DNA from: an uncultured Roseburia sp.
Lineage (GTDB): Bacteria; Bacillota; Clostridia; Lachnospirales; Lachnospiraceae
Reading direction: 5' to 3'
DNA: 64,000 nt
NCBI GenBank assembly: GCA_934317215.1
Contig: CAKREH010000008.1
Coordinates: 1 to 64,000, forward strand
Below, piece by piece: positions 52,132-60,995 of the stretch; positions within the stretch are counted from its first letter, which is position 1, and the number at the start of each line of letters is the position of its first letter. The notes beneath the pieces are model-generated. The model worked only from the letters and a program-made list of their open reading frames with translations, was not told where the DNA came from and ran no database searches. The translations under genes and the position numbers were made by a program.

Positions 52132-52344
52132 ATGAATACAAACTGGCTTGATTACACATTGCTTACATTGGTTATCATTGGTGCGATTAACTGGGGACTG
52201 ATTGGCTTTTTCAGATTTGATCTGGTGGCATTTCTTTTCGGGGATATGTCATGGCTTACACGAATTATTTATGCACTTGTGGGAATTGGGGGATTATATC
52301 TGATCAGCCTGTTCGGAAGAATCCGTTCTGTAGGAGAATCTTAA
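52132..52344 (+). CDS. DUF378 small membrane protein
   Basis: 70 residues, two membrane helices. NWLDYTLLTLVIIGAINWGLIGFF and VAFLFGDMSWLTRIIYALVGIGGLYLI (segments abbreviated in the family sense) match DUF378 closely. AGGAGG precedes ATG 52132, so the longer frame from 52096 is rejected. Function unknown. Confidence 0.88.
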   Translation: MNTNWLDYTLLTLVIIGAINWGLIGFFRFDLVAFLFGDMSWLTRIIYALVGIGGLYLISLFGRIRSVGES

Positions 52345-52421
52345 TAACAGAATGCATGTTTCTCAAACATTCTGTTATCATGAATTATGCGGTATGGATA
52401 AGAGCTCTTTCCATACCGCAT
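52344..52421. terminator. Two hairpins after the DUF378 gene
   Basis: An 11-bp stem ATAACAGAATG/CATTCTGTTAT (52344-52378) and a perfect 12-bp stem ATGCGGTATGGA/TCCATACCGCAT (52387-52421) with GAGCTC in its loop. Neither has a long T run. Confidence 0.5.
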
Positions 52422-52482
52422 AATTTATAACAAAAGATATATTCACATGGTGTGTGTTATCTGATTGTTTACATATTCATTT

Positions 52483-52911
52483 TTATAGGGAAATGACAAT
52501 TTTTGCTTTTGCAATATCTGTCAGTTTTGATTCATCTTTTGATACGCTTAAAATGAATTTTACATTGTATTTTTCACTGATCACATCGAGCTTTTGAATC
52601 GCATGATTTAAAAGTTCATCGGAATCTATCGATGCAATGGTAAGAAAACTGTCAAGATACATTTCTTCAAGATCGTGATCCTGTGATATTACGCCACAGA
52701 TGAAACCGAGAAATTCATCACAGTTATCAATCAGAAAATCGTTTACATTGATCAATCGAATCTTATTATTTAACTCATACATATGTTTCTGGCTCTTATC
52801 CAGATATACGATATTGCCAGTTGCAGATGTGATCGATGTATTGACCTTGTTAAGCAGTTCCTTTGTCTTTCCTTTTCCCTTTTCGCCTGAAATAATCTCT
52901 ATCATGGTCAT
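52483..52911 (-). CDS. Small P-loop protein, unknown function
   Basis: 142 residues with a Walker A motif GEKGKGKTK at residues about 8-16 and a plausible Walker B strand near KFILSVSKDE. The fold resembles small ATP-binding twitching-motility-like or AAA-type domains, but no known family is recognised. Start is either ATG 52911 or 52905 (both after AGGAGG). Promoter lies at 52983-53011. Confidence 0.55.
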   Translation of the reverse strand: MTMIEIISGEKGKGKTKELLNKVNTSITSATGNIVYLDKSQKHMYELNNKIRLINVNDFLIDNCDEFLGFICGVISQDHDLEEMYLDSFLTIASIDSDELLNHAIQKLDVISEKYNVKFILSVSKDESKLTDIAKAKIVISL

Positions 52912-52982
52912 TTCCCTCCTGATCCTTCGATGCAACGTCCATATTCGTGAAAATGAATAAAAACGGTTCGTTTTATAAATTG

Positions 52983-53011
52983 ATTATAGTATATTAACAC
53001 AAAAAAAACAA
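52983..53011 (-). promoter_or_regulatory. Promoter of the small P-loop protein gene
   Basis: Minus strand TTGTTT (53011-53006) and TATAAT (52988-52983), spacer 17 nt. Confidence 0.7.
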
Positions 53012-53023
53012 TAATATTTTCAA

Positions 53024-54007
53024 TTAATTTGCAAAACCGGATAACATTTCATTCATTAACAGATAAAGGTTTGATTTTCCGTCTGCTTTCAGAACAATAG
53101 AAATAATTGGCTGTGACTGTTCATTCATGGAATAAAGCACCAGACAGTATCCTGCCTCACCGGTTGTACCTGTTTTACCGCCAATTACGGTAAAACCGTC
53201 CGGAGATTTTGCGTGACCGCTCAGATACTGGTTTGTATTTTCCCAGGTATGTTCTTCTATTGTACCATCTCCTGCCTGATAGGTTACATTATAGGAAGTC
53301 GTACTTATGATCTGGACAAATGTTTCATTCTGTAATGCCGCACGGAAAATCAGATACAGATCATAGACAGAGGTATAATGATTTTCATCCGGAAGTCCGT
53401 TTGGATTGACAAAATGAGACTGTGTCGCCCCAAGTGCGGCTGCTTCTTTGTTCATCAGTGCCGCAAATTCTTCCACACTCCCTGAAATCGACTCTGCGAT
53501 TGCAATCGCAGCATCATTGCCGCTTCGCAGCATCATACCATATAAAAGATCATCCATGCGGATCACATCTCCGGCATGAAGACCGCAGACAGAGGAATCA
53601 GAGGCCTGATTTGCAGCGTTTTCACTGATCGTGACTGTCTGGCTTAAATCTGTACAATATTTTAATGCAATATATGCGGTCAGAATTTTTGTTGTACTTG
53701 CCGGATATAGTCTCTCATATATATTTTTTTCATAGACAATCTCATTTGTTGCCAGATTAAAAGTCCCGGCGCCTTCTGCAACCTGCGAATCTGTTGTATC
53801 TGTACCAAGTGAAATGTCATCGGCTACACACAGGTCTTTTGAAAAATATTCCTGTGCACCGTCAGAAACAGTTGTTCCAAGACCAAGGCTTCCGGTCGTT
53901 TCATAAATATCATAAGGCTGTTCCAGTGTAACCTCCTCTTTGCCACAACCGGTAATGCTGCCAAGTAAAAGTGCTGTAATACACAGAACAGATAGCAATC
54001 GTTTCAT
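53024..54007 (-). CDS. D-alanyl-D-alanine carboxypeptidase lipoprotein (S11)
   Basis: 327 residues. Lipoprotein signal: hydrophobic segment then LGSITGC with Cys21. Active-site motifs of class S11 are present: SxxK (PASTTK), SxN (SGNDAA) and KTG (GGKTGTTGEAG). Trims stem peptides outside the membrane. LspA at 46907 should process it. It is unusually short at the C-terminus: the usual PBP5 C-terminal domain and anchor helix are missing, replaced by the lipid anchor. Confidence 0.9.
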   Translation of the reverse strand: MKRLLSVLCITALLLGSITGCGKEEVTLEQPYDIYETTGSLGLGTTVSDGAQEYFSKDLCVADDISLGTDTTDSQVAEGAGTFNLATNEIVYEKNIYERLYPASTTKILTAYIALKYCTDLSQTVTISENAANQASDSSVCGLHAGDVIRMDDLLYGMMLRSGNDAAIAIAESISGSVEEFAALMNKEAAALGATQSHFVNPNGLPDENHYTSVYDLYLIFRAALQNETFVQIISTTSYNVTYQAGDGTIEEHTWENTNQYLSGHAKSPDGFTVIGGKTGTTGEAGYCLVLYSMNEQSQPIISIVLKADGKSNLYLLMNEMLSGFAN

Positions 54008-54028
54008 GTTAAAATTCCTTTCATAAAA

Positions 54029-54067
54029 TACGCAGGATACACCAGATAAAGGTATATCCTGCGTATA
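54029..54067 (-). terminator. Terminator of the mre/min/mgsA cluster
   Basis: A perfect 12-bp stem (54029-54040 with 54056-54067) with T residues on both sides, downstream of mgsA. Confidence 0.75.
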
Positions 54068-54126
54068 TATTTTTTATTCTTAATAGTAGAATGTTCACGA
54101 GGTATGTTCTCTATTATTCATTTCTG

Positions 54127-54522
54127 TTATTTGTACATTTCACGCCACTCTAAATCGCCTCTGTCTAAAGATTTGATCAGAAGTTCTGCGGTAGCAAGAT
54201 TTGTTGCAAGTGGTATGTTGTGTGTATCACAGATTTTTACAACATTGTTGACATCCGGTTCGTGTGATTTTGGTGTCAACGGATCACGGAGAAAAATGAC
54301 AAGGTCGATCTCGTTGTGCTCGATCTGAGCCCCTAACTGCTGTGCTCCGCCTAAATGTCCTGCCAGATATTTATGAACGTTTAAATTTGTAACCTCTTCG
54401 ATCAGTCTTCCGGTCGTTCCAGTTGCATAAAGCTCATTTTTGCAAAGTATCCCCCGATAGGCAATGCAGAAATTCTGCATCAGTTTCTTTTTTGAATCGT
54501 GTGCTATTAATCCAATGTTCAT
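54127..54522 (-). CDS. mgsA: Methylglyoxal-synthase-like protein, catalytic Asp replaced by Ala
   Basis: 131 residues, of MgsA size and fold. AHDSKK, TGTTGRLI, VIFLRDPL and HEPDV match family segments. The catalytic segment, normally GGDQQ (Asp71 in E. coli), here reads GGAQQ; the base order in the DNA (GGC-GGA-GCA-CAG-CAG) was checked. So the enzyme may not convert dihydroxyacetone phosphate to methylglyoxal at normal rate. It ends the cell-shape cluster directly after rodA. GGGG precedes the start. Confidence 0.85.
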   Translation of the reverse strand: MNIGLIAHDSKKKLMQNFCIAYRGILCKNELYATGTTGRLIEEVTNLNVHKYLAGHLGGAQQLGAQIEHNEIDLVIFLRDPLTPKSHEPDVNNVVKICDTHNIPLATNLATAELLIKSLDRGDLEWREMYK

Positions 54523-54541
54523 GTTGTAGGACCCCCTGTTG

Positions 54542-55645
54542 TTAATATTTTTTCGGCTGAAGCCCGACATTTAAGACAAGCCCGATACCTATATACAAAG
54601 ACCATAATGATGTAAGTCCGTAGCTGACAAACGGAAGTGTTACACCTGTATTGGGCAGAAGCCCGCTCGCCACACCGATATTGACAAAAGTCTGAAAACC
54701 AATCAGCGCACCTACACCACAACAGATTAGTCTGCCTGCTGTGTCTTTTGCTTTTCTAGCAATAAATATACACTCAATCGTGATGAAAAGCAAGAGAATT
54801 ATGATCACTGCACTGCCCACAAATCCAAGTTCCTCACCTGCAACTGCGAAAATAAAGTCATTTTGAGGTTCCAAAATAAAGTTTCCGTTTTTGACCGAAG
54901 TAGGATCCGTATTGTTAAGTCCTTTTCCCCATAATAGTCCGGAACCAATCGCCATGATCGAATTCTGCTGCTGGTAGGCAAGATCCGGATAATCGTCCGG
55001 ATAAAGCCATGCCATGATACGCCCCAGCTGATAAGCGTGGATGAATGGGATTTTATCCTGTATGATCAATGTCATGCCGATCAATCCGACCGGAATACAT
55101 ACGATCAGCACACCGATGACCAGCTTGTAATTTAAGCCTGCCATAAATAATAATGCGCAAAAAACTAAGGTAATTACAATCATTGTCGACAGATTTGGCT
55201 GTTTATAGATTAAAAACAGCGGGATCGCTAATAATACAAACGAAGAAACTATCACTCTTACCGTATTGATCTTCTCTTCATATTTCATGAAATAATATGC
55301 AAAAAATATGATCAGCAGTATTTTTACAAGTTCGGATGGCTGAAAGCGGATACCGGCGATCTCAAACCAGCGTTGTGCTCCTTTCGAAGAATCACCCGCA
55401 ACAAGTACCAATGCTAAGAGACCGACGGCCAGAAGATATATGATCCAGGAAAAACGAAGGATAAAACTGTAATCGATCAGAGATAAAATCACCATGATGA
55501 CAATACCGCTCACCATACCAATGATCTGTTTTTTCTGATCCCCGGGGCTTGCACTTCCAACCAGAAAGACCCCCAGGGTATTTAAAATCAATACATACAT
55601 GACCAGTATGAATTTGTAATTCTTTAGTTTATAAAGCTTAGACAT
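54542..55645 (-). CDS. rodA: Rod-shape SEDS glycosyltransferase RodA
   Basis: 367 residues, 10 membrane helices. SEDS motifs: QPSELVKI, PNLSTMIV, PQNDFIFAVAGEELGFVG (conserved Asp and Glu). Polymerises glycan for elongation with PBP2, encoded four genes upstream. Follows minE by 4 bp. Confidence 0.93.
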   Translation of the reverse strand: MSKLYKLKNYKFILVMYVLILNTLGVFLVGSASPGDQKKQIIGMVSGIVIMVILSLIDYSFILRFSWIIYLLAVGLLALVLVAGDSSKGAQRWFEIAGIRFQPSELVKILLIIFFAYYFMKYEEKINTVRVIVSSFVLLAIPLFLIYKQPNLSTMIVITLVFCALLFMAGLNYKLVIGVLIVCIPVGLIGMTLIIQDKIPFIHAYQLGRIMAWLYPDDYPDLAYQQQNSIMAIGSGLLWGKGLNNTDPTSVKNGNFILEPQNDFIFAVAGEELGFVGSAVIIILLLFITIECIFIARKAKDTAGRLICCGVGALIGFQTFVNIGVASGLLPNTGVTLPFVSYGLTSLWSLYIGIGLVLNVGLQPKKY

Positions 55646-55649
55646 TATC

Positions 55650-55847
55650 CTACTCTCTTTTCTTGTAATCCTTTAACATTACTTTAATCTCAATGTTTTC
55701 CGGCTCAATGACAACATATTTTGTGATAACACAGCCGATTTCCTGACGTATCAGTTCCATAGTGTCATCATCCAGTTTCTGATGGTCTGAATTCATCATC
55801 AGCTTTAAGCGCTCTTTTGCAACATTTCCGGAATGAGTCTTAAACAT
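55650..55847 (-). CDS. minE: Short MinE, division-site topology factor
   Basis: 65 residues against about 88 in E. coli. AKERLKLMM (MinD-binding helix) and the dimer domain (ELIRQEIGCVITKYV) are present, but only seven residues precede GNVAKERL, so the N-terminal amphipathic membrane-targeting sequence is missing, and the C-terminus is short. The in-frame codon just before the ATG is a stop (TGA), so it cannot be longer. Overlaps minD by 8 bp; AAAGGAG precedes the start. Confidence 0.9.
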   Translation of the reverse strand: MFKTHSGNVAKERLKLMMNSDHQKLDDDTMELIRQEIGCVITKYVVIEPENIEIKVMLKDYKKRE

Positions 55848-56667
55848 TCAGCGCTCCTTTCACAGGTTTCTTTTTGAAGAATATTTTTGAAAAAATTCTG
55901 CCCTGTTTTATGTCATTTGACAGGGGCACTTCATCACCTGTGATCCGCCGTGCTATATTGTTATAGCAGAATTCAGAAAGTAATGCATTTTTTTTCATAC
56001 CATTCGGATGCATTAATGGCTCACCATGATTCTGGGCAATGATGATCTGTTCGTCTTCCGGTACGACACCAAGTAACGGTACATCTAAAAGTTCACAGAT
56101 ATCATCGATATTTAACATATCTCCGTCTTTTACCATGTGTTTGCGGAAACCATTAATCAGAAGTTCTGTTTTTACCGTATATTGTTTTTTTAAAATCTGA
56201 AGTACACAGTCAGCATCATGAATTGCTGCAATCTGAGGTGTTGTGACCACTACAATGCGGTCAGCTCCCGTAATGGCAAGTAAAAATCCCTGATCGATAC
56301 CTGCCGGACTGTCAATTAATATATAATCAAAGTCCTGTCTTAAGTCATTCAGCAGATGTTTCATCTGGTCGGAGTCAAGTAAAATTTTTTCTTTTGTACA
56401 GGATGACGGTATCACAGATAGATTTGGGAACCGTTTATCCCGTATGACTGCCTGTTTCACCCTGCATCTGCCATTTAGCACATCCACCAGATTATAAAGA
56501 ATCCGATTTTCAAGTCCCATGACAACATCAAGATTTCGCAAGCCGATATCAGTATCTACCAATACAACTTTTTTATCTAACAGTGAAAGTCCTGCGCCAA
56601 CGTTAGCTGTGGTTGTTGTTTTGCCAACGCCGCCTTTTCCTGAGGTAAAAGTAATCACTTCACCCAT
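55840..56667 (-). CDS. minD: Septum-site ATPase MinD
   Basis: 275 residues. Deviant Walker A GKGGVGKTTT, DTDIGLRNLD, ILIDSPAGI, and a C-terminal amphipathic membrane helix (RIFSKIFFKK). AGGAGG precedes the start. Works with MinE; no minC seen in the window. Confidence 0.97.
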   Translation of the reverse strand: MGEVITFTSGKGGVGKTTTTANVGAGLSLLDKKVVLVDTDIGLRNLDVVMGLENRILYNLVDVLNGRCRVKQAVIRDKRFPNLSVIPSSCTKEKILLDSDQMKHLLNDLRQDFDYILIDSPAGIDQGFLLAITGADRIVVVTTPQIAAIHDADCVLQILKKQYTVKTELLINGFRKHMVKDGDMLNIDDICELLDVPLLGVVPEDEQIIIAQNHGEPLMHPNGMKKNALLSEFCYNNIARRITGDEVPLSNDIKQGRIFSKIFFKKKPVKGALNV

Positions 56668-56700
56668 GAGGAAACCTCCTGTTTTGATTTATTAATAAAA

Positions 56701-56716
56701 CCCGTAAGTTAACGGG
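56701..56716 (-). terminator. Short hairpin between pbp2 and minD
   Basis: On the minus strand CCCGT-N6-ACGGG followed by TTTTATT. The 5-bp stem suggests partial termination or processing, which could lower minDE expression relative to mreBCD-pbp2. Confidence 0.4.
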
Positions 56717-56729
56717 AATTATCCAAATG

Positions 56730-59603
56730 TCAGTCATTTACACCATTTGAAGTAGCATTAATGTTTTCGGCCTGACCGTTTAACAGAGAATCAGCATCCT
56801 CAACTTTAAAATAATATGCGAGGATCTTCTTTGAAACCTCTGCTGCATTGTGGGAAGTATATCCGTTTGCAATACGTGTTGCAATTGAGATTTCAGGATT
56901 ATTGTACGGAGCATAGCCGACAAATAATGCATGGTTCGGTCTGGTCAGATCTTCCTGCGCCGTACCTGTTTTCCCGGCGGCCTCGATCGGAAATCCATTA
57001 AATTCTTTTGTATTTTGTACTACCATACGCATACCGGTATGAATTGCATCCCAGTCACTGTTACTTAGTACATCCACGGTATTGCGAATTTCCGGTTCGT
57101 ATTGTTTTAATGTATTCCCGTCGGAATCTGTTACTTTGTTCAAAAGCGTATAATTATATACAGTACCACTGTTTGCGACAGCGGTAACATATCTGGCAAG
57201 CTGTACTGTGGAGTAGTTATTATTACTCTGTCCAATAGCAGCCATGACAGGGAAACTGTCAGCAACCTGTGGCTTGCTCTCCTCAATTTCTACTCCTGTT
57301 GTGTCATTCAGACCATAAAGTGAGGCATATTTCTGAATTTTTTCAATACCATTTTCTGCAGCGTCATTATTATAACTCATTGCATAGTTATTAGTACTGA
57401 GACGATAACCAACCTCATAGAAAAAGTAGTTACAGGAATCCCTGAGCGCCTCAGACACATTAATAAGGCCATGTGTTCCATGGGAGGAACGGTAAATCCA
57501 GCATTCCGGCTCATTACTTACATTTTTGTACACTCCAAGATCCTGGATCTGTTCGGTCGTACTGATCACATGTTCCGCAAGCCCCGCAGTTGCTGATACC
57601 ATTTTAAATGTGGAACCCGGTGCAGTACGCTGCTGGGTGGCATAATTATATAAAGGTCTCGCATTATTCTGCTGCAGACTATTGAAATAATCCGCATCAA
57701 CTGTATTAGCGAGCCTGTTTCCATCATATCCCGGGTAACTTACCAAAGCAAGTACTTCTCCTGTCTGCGTGTCTGTAATTACACAGGAACCGGCACATGG
57801 ATCTAAAGCAAGCTGAGCCGGTGTAATCTCAAGGTTTTGGATTTTTTCTTTGATAAACGCAGCCGGTGCAAGTGAACCCCCTGCCAATCCTGCAATATCA
57901 TCCTCGTCAAATGCCAGAACATTCTGGTCAAACAGGATTAAACACAGTTGTCTTCCAGTTACTGCATCGGATTGGATTAAATATTCATATATAATTTTGG
58001 CAAAGCTCGAATCCGTATTGATGTCATTTAGAATATAATCACACAGTGCGTCATATATTTCTGTAGAATCTGAATATTTTTCGTTCACTGAAAACTTTGT
58101 AATGTCGATCCATCCCTTTGATATTGCATGATTTAAATATTCCTGTGGACCAATGGCTCCGTTCTGCCACTGCAGATAGACTTCGTCGGTAGTATCAATA
58201 TTTTTCTTTAACAGAATGCCATTATCACGAAGCATTTTTAAAATATAAGTAAAATAATCCTGATATTCTTCCGTCATGGATGCAAATGGAGTCGATGCAT
58301 TTCCAGTAAGTTCTGTACGGATCTGATCTGTTACAGCATTCTGTCTGCCGGCAAAAATCTGTTGTACTTCCTGTTCCGTAGAGGATGCGCTGTCATCTGA
58401 AAAATGTGAAAAATCAATGACATTATTGTTGATCAGTGCAAAATAGACATCTGTGATCGGAATATTGATATCAGATCCTGGATTGTCGATATTAGAATAT
58501 ACGATTCCGGCAATCTCCTGCTCTAAAAGATTATATACTGCGATCTGAAAATCTTTGTCAATCGACAGATAGACATCATTTCCTGCCTGCGGTTCTTCAT
58601 GTTCAATGATTTTTACCGCTTTTCCAAGATAGTCTACATAAAGTTTTTCATGACCTTTTTCACCTTTTAAATCGCTGTCCATATACTGCTCAATACCAAG
58701 TTTACCGACAACATCATTTAAGGTATAAGAATCATCTGTCTCTGAAAGTTTATTGTATTCATCCGTGGATATTTTCCCAGTATAACCGATAATGGAAGAA
58801 AAGTATTCACTGTCGTTGTACTTTCGTATGGTATCCTCTAATACTTCAACACCCTGTAATTCTGCAGCATGTTCGCTGATATAGGCAACTGATTCTTCGG
58901 AAACGTTTGTTGCGATCGTGGTTGCAATATATTTCTGGTAGGCATTCTGTGCCATGGAAAAACGAACGACAGTAATCTTGTATGCCATTGCATCTTCATA
59001 TTCGGTTCCAATCGCATAGCGGCTGCTGCCTGTCAGATATTGCATAACCTGTGCAGCGGTTGCTTCCGTCGGTTTAAAATCAAGTTTATTACGGGAAATG
59101 ATATCAGATTCATCTTCCTGCATACTTTCAAATGAAGACTCTCCAAACACATCTGCCAGAAATCGTTTCCAGGTTGCGCCGGATTCTTCTATGTTGTAAC
59201 TGTAATTGCCATTGTCATCCAACGATATTTTAAAATCGTTGACAATGGAATCTCCATTGTCTTCAAGTGCGGTTACAACCTGTGCAATTTCCGCATTGAT
59301 CGCCGCATTTTTTGCTTTCGTAGAACTGTAAGTACCATTATCCTCAATCGTAATGGAATATGCCAGTTCATTGTAGGCGAGCAGGCTGCCATTGCGGTCA
59401 TAAATATTTCCGCGTGTACTGTTTAAGGTGCGTTCCTTGACGATTTTGAACGTATAATTGTCCTGATATTCTTTTCCATTTACAATCTGAAGAGAAAAAA
59501 TACGCCACAGAAGAATGGAAAACAGCAGAATCATCACAACTGTTGCTACAACCAGCCGCGATTTAAAAAACATACGGCATGCTTCTTTTATATTATCAAA
59601 CAA
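56730..59603 (-). CDS. mrdA: Penicillin-binding protein 2 (elongation transpeptidase)
   Basis: 957 residues from TTG 59603 (AAGGAG 11 nt upstream); TTG 59627 (in mreD coding) is an alternative giving 965. One N-terminal membrane helix, a pedestal domain (RGNIYDRNG), then the transpeptidase with SxxK (GSTFKM, about residue 664), SxN (SCNYFF) and KTG (GKTGTAQ, about residue 879). E. coli PBP2 has 633 residues with its Ser at 330; here about 330 extra residues precede the active site. The N-terminus overlaps mreD. Partner of RodA. Confidence 0.92.
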   Translation of the reverse strand: MFDNIKEACRMFFKSRLVVATVVMILLFSILLWRIFSLQIVNGKEYQDNYTFKIVKERTLNSTRGNIYDRNGSLLAYNELAYSITIEDNGTYSSTKAKNAAINAEIAQVVTALEDNGDSIVNDFKISLDDNGNYSYNIEESGATWKRFLADVFGESSFESMQEDESDIISRNKLDFKPTEATAAQVMQYLTGSSRYAIGTEYEDAMAYKITVVRFSMAQNAYQKYIATTIATNVSEESVAYISEHAAELQGVEVLEDTIRKYNDSEYFSSIIGYTGKISTDEYNKLSETDDSYTLNDVVGKLGIEQYMDSDLKGEKGHEKLYVDYLGKAVKIIEHEEPQAGNDVYLSIDKDFQIAVYNLLEQEIAGIVYSNIDNPGSDINIPITDVYFALINNNVIDFSHFSDDSASSTEQEVQQIFAGRQNAVTDQIRTELTGNASTPFASMTEEYQDYFTYILKMLRDNGILLKKNIDTTDEVYLQWQNGAIGPQEYLNHAISKGWIDITKFSVNEKYSDSTEIYDALCDYILNDINTDSSFAKIIYEYLIQSDAVTGRQLCLILFDQNVLAFDEDDIAGLAGGSLAPAAFIKEKIQNLEITPAQLALDPCAGSCVITDTQTGEVLALVSYPGYDGNRLANTVDADYFNSLQQNNARPLYNYATQQRTAPGSTFKMVSATAGLAEHVISTTEQIQDLGVYKNVSNEPECWIYRSSHGTHGLINVSEALRDSCNYFFYEVGYRLSTNNYAMSYNNDAAENGIEKIQKYASLYGLNDTTGVEIEESKPQVADSFPVMAAIGQSNNNYSTVQLARYVTAVANSGTVYNYTLLNKVTDSDGNTLKQYEPEIRNTVDVLSNSDWDAIHTGMRMVVQNTKEFNGFPIEAAGKTGTAQEDLTRPNHALFVGYAPYNNPEISIATRIANGYTSHNAAEVSKKILAYYFKVEDADSLLNGQAENINATSNGVND

Positions 59604-60114
59604 ATTTGCTTGCACTCCTTTTCTCAATTGCTTCCAGTTTCTGGTTGATCTTTAAAATTACAAAATACAAAAAAATTGTTATAACCATGGTATAAACCAA
59701 CTCTGGTATCATTAATTGTAAAAAATAGTAGTTAAAGTCGTATCTGTTTCGAAAAAGAAACATGATAAAATAAATCAGAAGGTTGCAGCTTAAGTCACTG
59801 CCCGCGATCAAAAGAAGCGGCAGCTTAATATCTTCCGGATAAAAAAGCTTGCGGAACATGCCATTGATGTATCCTATATACATATACAAAAGACTGTAAA
59901 AGCCAAGAACACCGCCACCGAAAATATCTAAGATCAGCCCACAGAAAAAACCGATAAAAAGTCCTTCTTTGCGTCCACACATAAAACCAAAGGACGATGT
60001 CACGATGATCAGAAGATTTGGTGATATGGATGCAAAGGAAAGTGTATCAAAAAGTGTCGTTTGCAGCAGATAGCAGACGGCAATAATAATAAATACGGTA
60101 ATCTTTCTTCTCAT
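59596..60114 (-). CDS. mreD: Rod-shape protein MreD
   Basis: 172 residues, five to six membrane helices, short hydrophilic ends. Family assignment rests on position between mreC and pbp2, length, and the LDIFGGGVLGFYSL segment. GAGG precedes ATG 60114. Confidence 0.9.
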   Translation of the reverse strand: MRRKITVFIIIAVCYLLQTTLFDTLSFASISPNLLIIVTSSFGFMCGRKEGLFIGFFCGLILDIFGGGVLGFYSLLYMYIGYINGMFRKLFYPEDIKLPLLLIAGSDLSCNLLIYFIMFLFRNRYDFNYYFLQLMIPELVYTMVITIFLYFVILKINQKLEAIEKRSASKFV

Positions 60115-60129
60115 AAATAACCTCTGTTT

Positions 60130-60987
60130 CTAAGATTCTGCTGTCTGTTTCTTATTTAAAATGACAAGAACTTCTTCGATATGTTCAAAATCGACTGCCG
60201 GTGTGATGGTACCCGACTTTGTAAGATTATTAGAATCCATGGTAAGTGTACTGATATAACCGATCAGAATTCCCTGCTGATAACGGTTCGATACATAAGA
60301 AGTAACGACTGGATCACCGATGGCAACTTTATTGTCCTTATCATTGAGATTTGAAAATTCAATGACCATATTTTCATTCATATTCTGTAAACTGCCATTT
60401 ACGATCAGGTTATCCGATGTGGTCGTAACCATACCACTGACTTTCATGGTATCATTTATGATAGCAGAAACTTTTGCATAGTTTGACCCTACGTCTGTGA
60501 CAATTCCTACAAGACCACTTCCTGCGATCACGTTCATGTCCACTTCGATTCCATCGTTAGATCCCTTGTCAATCGTAAAATTCGTAAACCAGTTGCCGCC
60601 GTCTTTTCCAATGACATTCGCTGCAACTTTATCATAACTTGGATATTTCTGATCCAGCTTTAAAAGCTCTCTTAAATTGTCCAGCTCATACTGCTCTAAC
60701 TTAATCGTATTTAATTCCGTTGTCAGATCATCCACCTGATGTTTCAGTTCTTCATTTTCTGCCATGACGTCATTTAATTTTTTCAGATTATCTGCTTTTT
60801 CACCAATCCAGCTGCCGACAGAATTAATGCCGCGCTGCATCGGAATAAATACATATCCGGCGACAGTATTTAATGGTCCGCCGGATATGCCGAGTGTAAA
60901 ACTTAGTAATATTGCCACAATACATACACCGCTTAAGATCAGCAGTATATATTTCGTTGGAAGAACAAATTTTGGTTTTCGTCTCAT
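60130..60987 (-). CDS. mreC: Rod-shape protein MreC
   Basis: 285 residues. Membrane helix at residues 12-32, coiled coil (residues about 65-110, NEELKHQVDDLTTEL), and C-terminal beta-barrels with KVAANVIGKDGGNW, INDTMKVSG and DPVVTSYVSNRYQQGILIG. GGGGAAAG precedes the start. Confidence 0.94.
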   Translation of the reverse strand: MRRKPKFVLPTKYILLILSGVCIVAILLSFTLGISGGPLNTVAGYVFIPMQRGINSVGSWIGEKADNLKKLNDVMAENEELKHQVDDLTTELNTIKLEQYELDNLRELLKLDQKYPSYDKVAANVIGKDGGNWFTNFTIDKGSNDGIEVDMNVIAGSGLVGIVTDVGSNYAKVSAIINDTMKVSGMVTTTSDNLIVNGSLQNMNENMVIEFSNLNDKDNKVAIGDPVVTSYVSNRYQQGILIGYISTLTMDSNNLTKSGTITPAVDFEHIEEVLVILNKKQTAES

Positions 60988-60995
60988 ACTTTCCC

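Noticed and set aside
55847..55870. Longer MinE
   Set aside because: A TGA stop lies directly before the ATG in frame.
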